A stretch of 64,000 nucleotides of DNA, taken from the NCBI GenBank assembly GCA_017454945.1, contig JAFTCA010000041.1, positions 1 to 64,000 on the forward strand, in the 5' to 3' direction. This document shows positions 46,206-55,800 of this stretch, one piece after another; position 1 is the first letter of the stretch, and each line of letters starts with the position of its first letter. Both the position numbers and the translations under genes were made by a program. The notes beneath the pieces are model-generated. The model had not been told where the DNA came from, made no database searches, and was given only the letters and a program-made list of their open reading frames with translations. This DNA comes from Bacteroidales bacterium (GTDB lineage Bacteria > Bacteroidota > Bacteroidia > Bacteroidales > WCHB1-69).

Positions 46206-46667
46206 TTAGTCTTGGTGTCTGATCATAATCTCACTTTCCGTCTTCTCGGGTGCCACCTCGGCAGGTCTTTCCGAAATCTTACCCTTGATGCTCAATATCA
46301 CTCGGTTGTTGGTGGCGTTTGATTCTACGGTGATGGTTTTGGAGATGGTGCCCAAACGCTCTGTGTCGTATTTTACTTTGATAACGCCCTTCTTGCCGGG
46401 AGCGATAGTCTCTTTGGGCCACTCGGGAACCGTGCATCCGCAGGATGAGTGAACATTGGTCAACACCAGATTGGCTTTGCCGGTATTTTTGAATACAAAT
46501 TCGCATACACCATTGTCACCCTGATAGATATGGCCGTAATTATAAACAGTCTTCTCAAAAGTGATTTCGGGTTCTTTAACCTTTTTGCTGTTTTCTTTTT
46601 CTTGTGCTTGAAGCGAGAAAGAGGCTACAAAGCACAGGGTCATGAGTAGGCAAACGATCTTTTTCAT
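46206..46667 (-). CDS. DUF1573 protein, exported (153 aa)
   Basis: Signal peptide (IVCLLMTLCFVASFSLQA), then ITFEKTVYNYGHIYQGDNGV, FKNTGKANLVLTNVHSSCGC, IAPGKKGVIKVKYDTERLG and ITVESNATNNRVILSIKG. Charged C-terminal tail (PAEVAPEKTESEIMIRHQD). Closely related to the neighbouring DUF1573 gene; the pair likely arose by duplication, kept apart by a repeat-filled gap. Confidence 0.88.
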   Translation of the reverse strand: MKKIVCLLMTLCFVASFSLQAQEKENSKKVKEPEITFEKTVYNYGHIYQGDNGVCEFVFKNTGKANLVLTNVHSSCGCTVPEWPKETIAPGKKGVIKVKYDTERLGTISKTITVESNATNNRVILSIKGKISERPAEVAPEKTESEIMIRHQD

Positions 46668-46754
46668 AGTGTTATATTTTTGTTCGTCAAATATTGCTTA
46701 TATAGACTATTGATGGGGCTTTATGTTTAATGATATTTTTCTTTTTTCATCTCC

Positions 46755-46780
46755 ATTCCGCAAGCGTAGCGCAGCGGAAT
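46755..46780. repeat. REP-like palindrome
   Basis: ATTCCGC ... GCGGAAT with 12-nt loop containing GCGTAGCGC. Lies in the 145-bp gap between DUF1573 and aroQ. Confidence 0.5.
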
Positions 46781-46811
46781 CTTCTCTACTTTGTTCTCTA
46801 TTCTTTGTTCT

Positions 46812-47252
46812 TTAATTATGAATTGAGAATTCTTCTAACGCATTAAGCGCCATTTCGTAGCCGTTAAGACCAAATCCGCAAATTTGTCCTTTGCAAGCGC
46901 CGGCGATGAAAGATTTGCGGCGGTACTGTTCACGGCCAAACAGGTTGGTGATGTGAACCTCGACAACGGGCACAGCCACGGCTTTAATGGCATCGGCAAG
47001 CACTAAGGTGGTGTGGGTGTAGGCACCCGGATTGAGGATGATGCCATCGAAATCCTTGTGCCGCGTGATGGCTTCGGCGAGCTCGCCCACATGGTTCGAC
47101 TGGAAGTAGTGCAGCTCCACCTCGGGATGACGCTGCTGCAGCGCCTTGAAGTAATCGTCAAAACACAATGTGCCGTAGATGTTCACCTCGCGTGTGCCCA
47201 GTTCTTGCAAATTGACGCCGTTGATGATGAGAATTCTCTTTTTTGCTTCCAT
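46812..47252 (-). CDS. aroQ: 3-dehydroquinate dehydratase, type II (146 aa)
   Basis: Third step of the shikimate pathway. INGVNLQELGTREVNIYG (family GPNLNLLGxREPxxYG), FQSNHVGELAEAI, ILNPGAYTHTTLVLADAI (active His) and EVHITNLFGREQYRRKSFI are the four family motifs. Tyr of the NIYG loop is the base. Length fits type II dodecamers. It follows ftsB by 2 nt. Confidence 0.95.
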   Translation of the reverse strand: MEAKKRILIINGVNLQELGTREVNIYGTLCFDDYFKALQQRHPEVELHYFQSNHVGELAEAITRHKDFDGIILNPGAYTHTTLVLADAIKAVAVPVVEVHITNLFGREQYRRKSFIAGACKGQICGFGLNGYEMALNALEEFSIHN

Positions 47253-47254
47253 AA

Positions 47255-47542
47255 CTATTTGCGAATCATTATAAAAACATCTTCGTCCTCTTTTTGCATG
47301 TTCATCTGCTCACGGGCGTATTTTTCCAATAACTTCGGGTCTTGGCTGATTTCTTCGTAACTGCTTGTGTTGCTGACAGTATTGTTGATTTTGTTAATCT
47401 TGTTATCCATAATTTGGATTTTCTTCTTGAGCTCGTGCTGCTTGAGAAGACTGTAATCAGCTAAGAAGCAGATATATACAAGAAATATCAGCAGGGTTAT
47501 GCCATAAACAATAAGCCATTTTTTATTCAAGTTAAATTTCAT
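47255..47542 (-). CDS. FtsB/DivIC-type septum protein (95 aa)
   Basis: One membrane helix (LIVYGITLLIFLVYICFLADY) then a leucine-rich coiled coil (LLKQHELKKKIQIMDNKINK) and the EKYAREQMNMQKEDEDVFIM end, typical of FtsB/DivIC. Member of the divisome. ATG 47542 is chosen; the longer frame upstream would cover the leader. Probably co-transcribed with aroQ from the box at 47613. Confidence 0.88.
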   Translation of the reverse strand: MKFNLNKKWLIVYGITLLIFLVYICFLADYSLLKQHELKKKIQIMDNKINKINNTVSNTSSYEEISQDPKLLEKYAREQMNMQKEDEDVFIMIRK

Positions 47543-47612
47543 GATAACTGGATTTAGATGTAGTTTGTTTACAGCAGGATAATCGATGCGATACCTGATT
47601 ATTTTTGCGTGG

Positions 47613-47620
47613 CAAAGATA
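47613..47620 (-). promoter_or_regulatory. -7 element TATCTTTG for ftsB-aroQ
   Basis: On the - strand, about 70 nt before the ATG at 47542. Confidence 0.55.
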
Positions 47621-47746
47621 CATTTTTTTCTGCATTTATAATAGATGTAAATATTGGCGCAAATTCTTCAATAATTTCTTCCCAAGTCTCAGACTGGGGT
47701 GTATGTTTTTAATCTAAGATATTGATAATAAGATATTTTTGAAAAT

Positions 47747-47777
47747 CTTGATTATCGGCGAAAATCTTGTAATTTTG
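47747..47777 (+). promoter_or_regulatory. glyA promoter, CTTG-N19-TAATTTTG
   Basis: -33 CTTG at 47747-47750, spacer 19, -7 TAATTTTG at 47770-47777. Good match to the primary sigma consensus of Bacteroidota, 49 nt before ATG 47827. Confidence 0.75.
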
Positions 47778-47826
47778 CTGTCCATTTAATGAGGAATCAA
47801 TTATTATCATTTAAAATAGCAATAAC

Positions 47827-49107
47827 ATGAAACGTGACAATGTAATTTTCGATTTGATTCAGAAAGAACGCAGCCGCCAGACCAATGGTATTGAGCTGAT
47901 TGCTTCTGAAAACTTTGTTAGTGATCAGGTGATGGAAGCCATGGGTTCTGTCATGACCAACAAGTACGCTGAGGGTTATCCTGGCAAGCGTTATTATGGT
48001 GGTTGTCAGATTGTTGACCAAAGTGAAACCATCGCCATCGAACGCGCTAAGGAATTATACGGTGCTTGCTGGGCCAATGTTCAGCCTCATAGTGGTGCCC
48101 AAGCCAATATGGCTGTTTTTATGGCATGCTTGAATGCTGGTGATACCTTCATGGGTATGAACTTGAATCATGGTGGTCACTTGAGCCACGGTAGCCCTGT
48201 AAACTTCTCCGGTATCATGTATAATGTTGTGGATTACAGCGTTGAAGAAGAGACTGGTACTATAGACTATGATAAAATGGAAGCTCGTGCTCTGGAAACC
48301 AAGCCGAAACTTATCATTGGTGGTGCTTCTGCCTACAGCCGTGATTGGGATTGGGCTCGTATGCGTCAGATTGCAGACAAGATCGGAGCTATCCTGATGG
48401 GCGACATCAGTCACCCCAGCGGCCTTATTGCCAAGGGCTATCTGAACAACGCCATCAAATATTGCCACATCGTGACTACTACCACCCACAAGACCCTCCG
48501 CGGACCTCGTGGCGGTATGATTCTGATGGGTGAGGATTTCGACAATCCGTGGGGCAAGACCACTCCGAAGGGCGAAATCAAGAAGATGAGCGCACTGCTC
48601 GACAGCGCCGTATTCCCGGGCACCCAAGGTGGTCCTCTGGAACACGTTATCGCAGCTAAGGCTGTTGCTCTGGGGGAGGCTCTGACCGACGATTACGATC
48701 GCTACATCCAGCAGGTGATGAAGAATGCCAAGACTATGTGCGCTGCTTTCATCGACAAAGGTTACAAGGTTATCAGCAATGGCACCGACAACCACTTGAT
48801 GCTCATCGACCTCAGAACCAAATTCCCCGAAATGACCGGTAAAGAGGCTGAGAACGCACTCGTTGCCGCCGACATCACCGTTAACAAGAATATGGTTCCG
48901 TTCGACAGCCGTAGCGCATTCAAGACCAGCGGTCTGCGTGTTGGTACGCCGGCTATCACCACTCGTGGCCTTAAAGAAGGCGACATGGGCGAAATCGTTG
49001 AACTGATTGACGATGTGCTCTGCCACCTCGGCGACGAAAGCGTTGTTGCCAAAGTGAGAGCCAAAGTAAACTCGATGATGTCAAATCGTCCTTTATACGC
49101 TTGGTAA
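47827..49107 (+). CDS. glyA: Serine hydroxymethyltransferase (426 aa)
   Basis: Makes glycine and methylene-THF from serine. Conserved [51 protein letters not shown] and the PLP site [17 protein letters not shown] with Lys222. Length normal. Own promoter (47747-47777) and terminator (49139-49176), so a single-gene unit; codon use is strongly biased to preferred codons, fitting high expression. Confidence 0.97.
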   Translation: MKRDNVIFDLIQKERSRQTNGIELIASENFVSDQVMEAMGSVMTNKYAEGYPGKRYYGGCQIVDQSETIAIERAKELYGACWANVQPHSGAQANMAVFMACLNAGDTFMGMNLNHGGHLSHGSPVNFSGIMYNVVDYSVEEETGTIDYDKMEARALETKPKLIIGGASAYSRDWDWARMRQIADKIGAILMGDISHPSGLIAKGYLNNAIKYCHIVTTTTHKTLRGPRGGMILMGEDFDNPWGKTTPKGEIKKMSALLDSAVFPGTQGGPLEHVIAAKAVALGEALTDDYDRYIQQVMKNAKTMCAAFIDKGYKVISNGTDNHLMLIDLRTKFPEMTGKEAENALVAADITVNKNMVPFDSRSAFKTSGLRVGTPAITTRGLKEGDMGEIVELIDDVLCHLGDESVVAKVRAKVNSMMSNRPLYAW

Positions 49108-49138
49108 TCAATAGTTTTTATAACTAATACAAAAGGCG

Positions 49139-49176
49139 AGGCGGAAGAAGAGTATTCTTCCGCCTTTCTTCTTTTT
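49139..49176 (+). terminator. Intrinsic terminator after glyA
   Basis: AGGCGGAAGA / TCTTCCGCCT, 10-bp perfect stem, loop agagtat, then ttcttctttttt. Confidence 0.9.
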
Positions 49177-49260
49177 TGCCTTCTGGATTTCCACAATTTT
49201 TGTTTGATAACTTTTGATAGTTTTTTACTATATAGTATGCGTTTTTCCAAGAAAAACTTG

Positions 49261-49268
49261 TAACTTTG
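49261..49268 (+). promoter_or_regulatory. -7 element TAACTTTG for ruvA operon
   Basis: TAnnTTTG match 20 nt before ATG 49289. -33 box weak. Confidence 0.6.
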
Positions 49269-49288
49269 CGACTTAAATTTTTGAAAGC

Positions 49289-49879
49289 ATGATTACCTAT
49301 CTGAAAGGCCGATTGGTAGAGAAAACCCCGACATATTTGGTGGTGGAAACCGCTGGTGGCGTGGCCTATATGGTTCATATATCGCTCAATACATACGATA
49401 AGGTGTTAGCCTTGGAAGAAGCGAAGATTTATACGCATTATGTTATCAAGGAAGACGCGCACGCTTTGTATGGCTTTTTCGATGAGCAAGAACGCTCCGT
49501 TTTTCGTCTGCTGATTACGGTCAACGGTATCGGTCCCAACACGGCGCGTGTCATCTTGTCGTCGATGGGAGTGGAGCAGACTGTGGGAGCCATTGCAGCC
49601 GGCAATGACGCGGCGTTCAAGTCGGTGAAGGGCATCGGTGCCAAGACCGCACAGCGTCTCATTATCGACCTGAAAGACAAAATCGGTAAAGAATCCGTTC
49701 AAAATATCGATAAAATTACTATTTCGTACAATAATAACAGAAATGAAGCGTTATCCGCATTAGTGTCATTGGGTTTTGTGAAGAAGGCTGTAGAAACGAC
49801 ACTGGATAAGATTATCAAGTCGGAGCAGGGTGAGTTGTCAACGGAGGACTTGATAAAGAAGGCTTTAAAAATGTTATAG
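49289..49879 (+). CDS. ruvA: Holliday junction helicase subunit RuvA (196 aa)
   Basis: Tetramer that binds four-way junctions and loads RuvB. OB-fold N-domain (MITYLKGRLVEKTPTYLVVE), acidic pin region (EDAHALYGF), helix-hairpin-helix domain (VNGIGPNTARVILSSMG and VKGIGAKTAQRLIIDLKDK) and C-terminal RuvB-binding domain (NEALSALVSLGFVKKAVETT). Next to sprA as in other Bacteroidota. Confidence 0.96.
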   Translation: MITYLKGRLVEKTPTYLVVETAGGVAYMVHISLNTYDKVLALEEAKIYTHYVIKEDAHALYGFFDEQERSVFRLLITVNGIGPNTARVILSSMGVEQTVGAIAAGNDAAFKSVKGIGAKTAQRLIIDLKDKIGKESVQNIDKITISYNNNRNEALSALVSLGFVKKAVETTLDKIIKSEQGELSTEDLIKKALKML

Positions 49880-49888
49880 ATTAATTAG

Positions 49889-52800
49889 TTGGCAGTGTAT
49901 TTCGGAAGGAGAACTAAGAACTACATCATATCGGGAATATTAGTGTTCGTATTGTATTCGGCAATATGGGCTATTCCTGCGCCTCGTTCTTCTGTGGGTT
50001 ATGAGCCCCCGTTTGCCGAGGAGACGGTTGATGACTCCTTTGTGCTTGACAATGAAGTGCTTGCCCATCCATCAACAACGGCCGATCATTTTGCGGTGCC
50101 CGACATCGTTATTGACACACTCGACTATGTGTTGCCGTTGACGCCTCCTGATACGGGATTGAAAGTGAAACCGAAGCAGCCCTCCGACAATCCTCTGGAT
50201 GAAGATAGAGACGGCAGCCCCTTCGGTTTGAAAGATCCGCAAGGCACGGGTCCCAAGATTGAGTATGACCCCAAGACCAACTCGTATAATTTCCAGAATA
50301 TGACCGGTGATGTGCCTTACGGTCCGGGTGCTTCGATGAGCTTGAAGGAGTATATGGATTACGATATGCGCCAGGAGATGAAGAAGTACTGGAAAGAGAA
50401 AGGTGCTGGTTATGTGGATCGTGCCAATCGTCGTGGTGGCGGCCTCATTCCGCAGTTGCGTATCGGCGGCGAGGTGTTTGAAAGCATTTTTGGTAGCAAT
50501 ACCATCGACATACGTCCTTCGGGTAATGTGGAGTTGATTTTCGGATTCTTGTACAATCAGACCGACAATGACATGCTTCCCGTGAAGCAGCGTAAAGTGC
50601 CGCAATTCAACTTTGATGAGAATATCCAGTTGAATGTGCTGGCCAAAATTGGTGATAAGATTGATTTCAACTTGAACTACAATACCGAACCGAGTTTTGA
50701 GTTCGATAACAAGATGAAGTTGCAGTATCAAGGCAAGGAAGATGAAATCATTCAACTTCTTGAATTTGGTGATGTTACGCTTCCTTTGAATAGCTCTTTG
50801 ATTGTGGGTAGTCAGAGTTTGTTCGGCTTGAAGTCGCAACTGCAATTCGGCAAGTTGATGGTAACCAGTGTGCTGTCGCAACAGAAAGCCGAAAGTCAGA
50901 CTATCACGGTTTCTGGCGGCGCGCAGACTACCGATTTTTACATCAAGGCTGATGAATACGAAGAGAACAAGCACTTCTTTATCAGCCAATACTTCCGCGA
51001 CCATTACAACCAGTATATGAGTACGCTGCCGTTGGTTGGTTCGCCCATTGTCATTACCAAGATTGAGGTGTGGCGTACAACGGTCGGAACGGCTACCTCT
51101 GAAAACCGCAACATTGTGGCTTTCACTGACTTGGGTGAGGCTTCGCCGACGTTCAACGGCTTCTCTTATGTGAGCGGTTCCTATCCTAGTGATGATGTCA
51201 ACAATTTGAACGATGTGATTGACTCCACGCTATACCGTAACTTGGGTGTTGTTAATAATAACTTGAAAGCCAAAGGTTTGACGGCGGGTGTGGATTTTGA
51301 GAAAGTGGAAAGTGCCCGACTGCTGTCTCCTTCCGAATATACCTTTAACAGCAAATTGGGTTTCATCTCCTTGAATACCGCTCTTACTCCCGACCAAGTA
51401 CTGGCGGTAGCCTTCCAGTTCACGGTCATTGGCGACAATCGCGTTTATCAGGTGGGTGAGTTCTCGAACCAGGTGTCGGCACCCAACTGTATCCGTGTGA
51501 AGTTGTTGAAGAGCACCAACTTGAACACCAAGTCGCCACTCTGGAAGTTGTTGATGAAGAACGTCTATTCTTTGTCGGCATACCAGGTGGCCAAAGAAGA
51601 TTTCCGACTCAATATCTTGTACAAAGGTGATGAAGAGGGTATTGGCAACGGCTTTTTCAACGAAGGTTCGCAGAAGGGTGTGCCGTTGATTCGCCTGTTG
51701 GGTATGGACCGCTTGAACCAGCAGGATGATCCGTATCCCGATGGTGTGTTCGACTTCCTCGACAATGCGGCTGTAGGTGGTGGTATCATCAACTCCACCA
51801 ACGGTAGGATATATTTCCCCACCATTGAGCCATTCGGTAAGGACTTGCGCGATGCTTTGGGCAACGACGCCTATGCCGACAAGTATGCCTTTGACACGTT
51901 GTACACCACTACGAAGACATTAGCCCAGCAATATACTTCCAAGAATAAATATTATCTGGAAGGTACTTACAAATCCTCATACGGCTCTGAGATTTATCTG
52001 AATGCGATGAATGTGCCCGAAGGGTCGGTGAAGGTGACAGCAGGCGGTATTCCGTTGACTGAGAATGTGGACTATACCGTCAACTACGCCATGGGTACGG
52101 TGACGATTATCAATGACGGTGTCCTCAAGTCGGGTACGCCCATCAACATCTCCTTGGAAAACCAGTCGCAGTACGGCATGATTACTCGATATATGTTCGG
52201 TTTGAATTTGGATTACAAATTCTCGGATAACTTTAATATCGGAGCCACTTTGTTGAATTTGCGCGAGCAACCTATTACTCAAAAAGTAAATTATGGCGAC
52301 GAGCCTATCAACAACCACATTTGGGGTATGAACTTTGCCTATAAGACCAAGTTGCCCTGGTTGACCAAGTTTATCGACTGGCTGCCGTTCCACAGCACGA
52401 CTGCAGAATCGAATATGCAGTTGGAAGGTGAGTTTGCACATTTCATTCCTGGCCACTCGCGTGCGGTGGGTAAGGAGGGTACCACCTATATTGACGACTT
52501 TGAAGCCACCAAGTCGACGGTGGATTTGCGCAATGTGGGCACGTGGGCGCTGGCTTCCACGCCGCAATACCAACAGGATTTGTTCCCCGAAGCTCGCTCG
52601 ATGACTTCTACCGATGCACCGCGCCGCCAGTTGGCGTATGGTTATAACCGTGCACGCTTGGCATGGTATGTTATTGACCCTCTGTTCTATCGTAACAACA
52701 ACGCCACGCCAAAGAATATCACGGCAGAAGACCAGTCGCAAACATACGCCCGTGAGGTTTATGAGGCCGAGTTGTTCCCCTATAAAGAGCAGGCAAGCAC

Positions 52801-55800
52801 GGCCGAGCCCACCAATATGTCGGTATTTAATTTGGCATTCTATCCTTCAGAAAGAGGCCCTTACAACTATGATGTGAACGGTGCTGAAGGTTATTCGGCT
52901 GGTGTATCGGAAGATGGTAGTTTGAATAACCCGGAAACCCGTTGGGGCGGTATTATGCGCAGAATGGACAATACCGATTTTGAGTCTTCCAATTTCGAGT
53001 ATATCGAGTTCTGGATGATGGACCCGTTTATCGATAACCCGAACCACCGTGGTGGTAAGTTGTATTTCAACTTGGGTGATATTTCGGAAGATATTCTCCG
53101 TGATGGTATGAAGTTCTTCGAAAACGGTCTGCCTTCGGATGGTACGGATGAAAATTGCGACTTTACCGTTTGGGGCCGTGTTCCTACTATCCAGATGATT
53201 GTCAATGCTTTTGAAAATGAGGGCGATGCCCGTGACCATCAGGATGTGGGTTTCGATGGTCTTTCTACGGATCGTGAAAGAGACTACTTCTACGATAACT
53301 ACTTGAAGCAGATGGAACAGGCTTTCGGCACCGGCTCACAAGCCTACCAGATGGCTTATAACGACCCGTCGTCCGACAACTTCCATTATTTCCGTGGCAC
53401 CGACTATGACGATGCAGATGTTAAGATTCTGGAGCGTTACAAGTATTTCAACAATGCCGAAGGTAACTCGCCCACACAGAAGCAGAACCCCGAATCGTAT
53501 CCTACCACGGGTAGTTCTATGCCCAATGTGGAGGATGTGAACAATGACTACACCTTGAGTGAGGATGAAAAGTATTATCAGTATGAAATCGACCTTCGTC
53601 CTGATAAGATGGTGATTGGAGAGAACTACATTTACGATATTTTTGATGCCGTGCCCGACCCGCCACTGCCTGACGGTAGCCGTCCCAAGACGCGCTGGTA
53701 TCAGTTTAAGATTCCTATCAAGCAACCCGATAAGGTGGTGGGCGACATTAGCGGCTTCAACTCTATCCGCTTTATGCGTGTGTTTATGCGCGACTTTGCC
53801 GAACCCGTTGTTTGTCGTCTGGCAACTTTTGAATTGGTTCGTAGCGACTGGCGTGCCTATAGCTTGTCGTTAATGGAAGACGGTGACTATACGCCCGGTC
53901 AAGGCTCTGGCAACACCAGCTTCTCGGTATCGACCTTGAGTTTTGAAGAAAATGCCAACCGTACGCCTATTCCTTACACGCTACCTCCTGGCATTGAACG
54001 TGAGCAAGGCTACGGCGGTACGCAGCAATATTATGTCAATGAGCAGGCCCTGTCGATGAAAGTCACCGATCTGGCCGATGGTGATGCTCGCGCCATCTAC
54101 AAGACCACCGCATACGACTTGCGTCGTTTCAAGAAACTGAAAATGTTTGTTCATGGTGAAAAGGTGAACAACAACGATAATATCAACAATGGCGATGTGA
54201 CGGTATTCATCCGTTTGGGTTCCGACTTTACCGAAAACTATTATGAATATGAGTTGCCATTGGAACTGACGCCTTGGTATTGCGGTCCCGACTCAACTAC
54301 CATTTGGCCCAGATCGAACAGGATAGATATTAGCTTGGATTCGCTGGTTGCCATCAAGCAGCGCCGAAATACGGAAATTCGTAGAGGTTTGCATGAGGGC
54401 TATGCCACACTGTATGAGACACATTTGTCTGATGGTCGTACCGTTTCGGTATTGGGAACGCCCAACTTGGCAGAGGTGACCACCATCATGATTGGTGTCC
54501 GTAACCCCAAGAAACAAAGCATTAACGATGGCGACGACATGCTCGACAAGTCGGTAGAAGTTTGGATTAACGAGCTCCGTCTCTGCGGCTATGACGAAAA
54601 ATCTGGTTTCGCCGCTTTGGCTCGTATGCGTGTCACCCTGGCTGACATCGGTGACTTGACTTTGTCGGGTACCTATTCAACACCGGGCTTCGGAACGCTG
54701 GAGCAGAAGGTTACCCAAACACAGCAGGAAACCATGTACACCTTCGACTTGGCCACCAATATTGAAGCGGGCAAGGTGCTCTTCCCCGACAAGTGGAACA
54801 TCAAGATACCGTTGCATTACGACTACTCCATCAATGTGGCAGCTCCACAATACAATCCGCTGAATCCCGACGTCAAGCTGAAAGAAGATTTGCGCACGTA
54901 TGACAACAAAGCCGAGCGCGACTCTATCAAGCGAATGACTACTGATTTTATTCAGCGCCAGAATATTAACTTGATGAATGTGCGTAAGGAACGTGACTTC
55001 GACAAGCCCATCAAGATCAGACCTTGGGATATTGAGAACTTCGACTTCTCGTATGCCTATTCAGAAATCAAGAGCCGCAATGTGGATGTGGAACTGGATA
55101 ACAAATTCACGCATGAAGGTGAAATTGGTTATGCATTCAATTATAATCCAAAGAATATCAGACCTTTTGCTAAACAGAAATGGTTAAAGTCCAAGTGGTT
55201 GCAAATTATCCGCGATTTCAACTTCTATCCGCTGCCCAAGATGGTTACGGTGCGAACCAGTATTCATCGTGAGATGAACGAGTTTAAGCTTCGTCCCAAG
55301 AGCAAAGGTAATATCATTATCGACACCAGTTACGTAAAGACCTTCGATTGGATGCGTAATTATGCATTGCGTTGGGATTTGACGCAGGGCTTGCGCTTCG
55401 AGTATACCGCCAATGCCAATGCACGTTTGGACGAGCCGCAGGGTAGGATAGACACGCGTGTCGAAAGGGATTCCATTTGGCGTAACTTCGGTCGCGGCGG
55501 TCGAACCACCAATTTCCAACAGCGTTTCGATGCTTCGTATCAGCTTCCTATCAACAAGATTCCGTTGTTCAACTGGATTACCGCCAGCGTGAGATATTCT
55601 TCAACCTATAATTTCACGGCTGCGGCCTTGTCGATGGAGAATTTGGGTAATACGATTCAAAACTCCAATACAAAGCAAGCTAACGCCAGCCTTAACATGG
55701 TAACCTTGTATAACAATATTCCGTACTTGAAACGTGTAAATCAAGGGGCTAAGGCTGCTAACAAGAAGGATAAGAAGAAAGTTGAAGCGCCGCAAGGTGC

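Noticed and set aside
47600..47607. TATTTTTG on the + strand as a second glyA promoter
   Set aside because: It is over 200 nt before glyA with a better promoter at 47747-47777 between; its complement side overlaps the ftsB leader.
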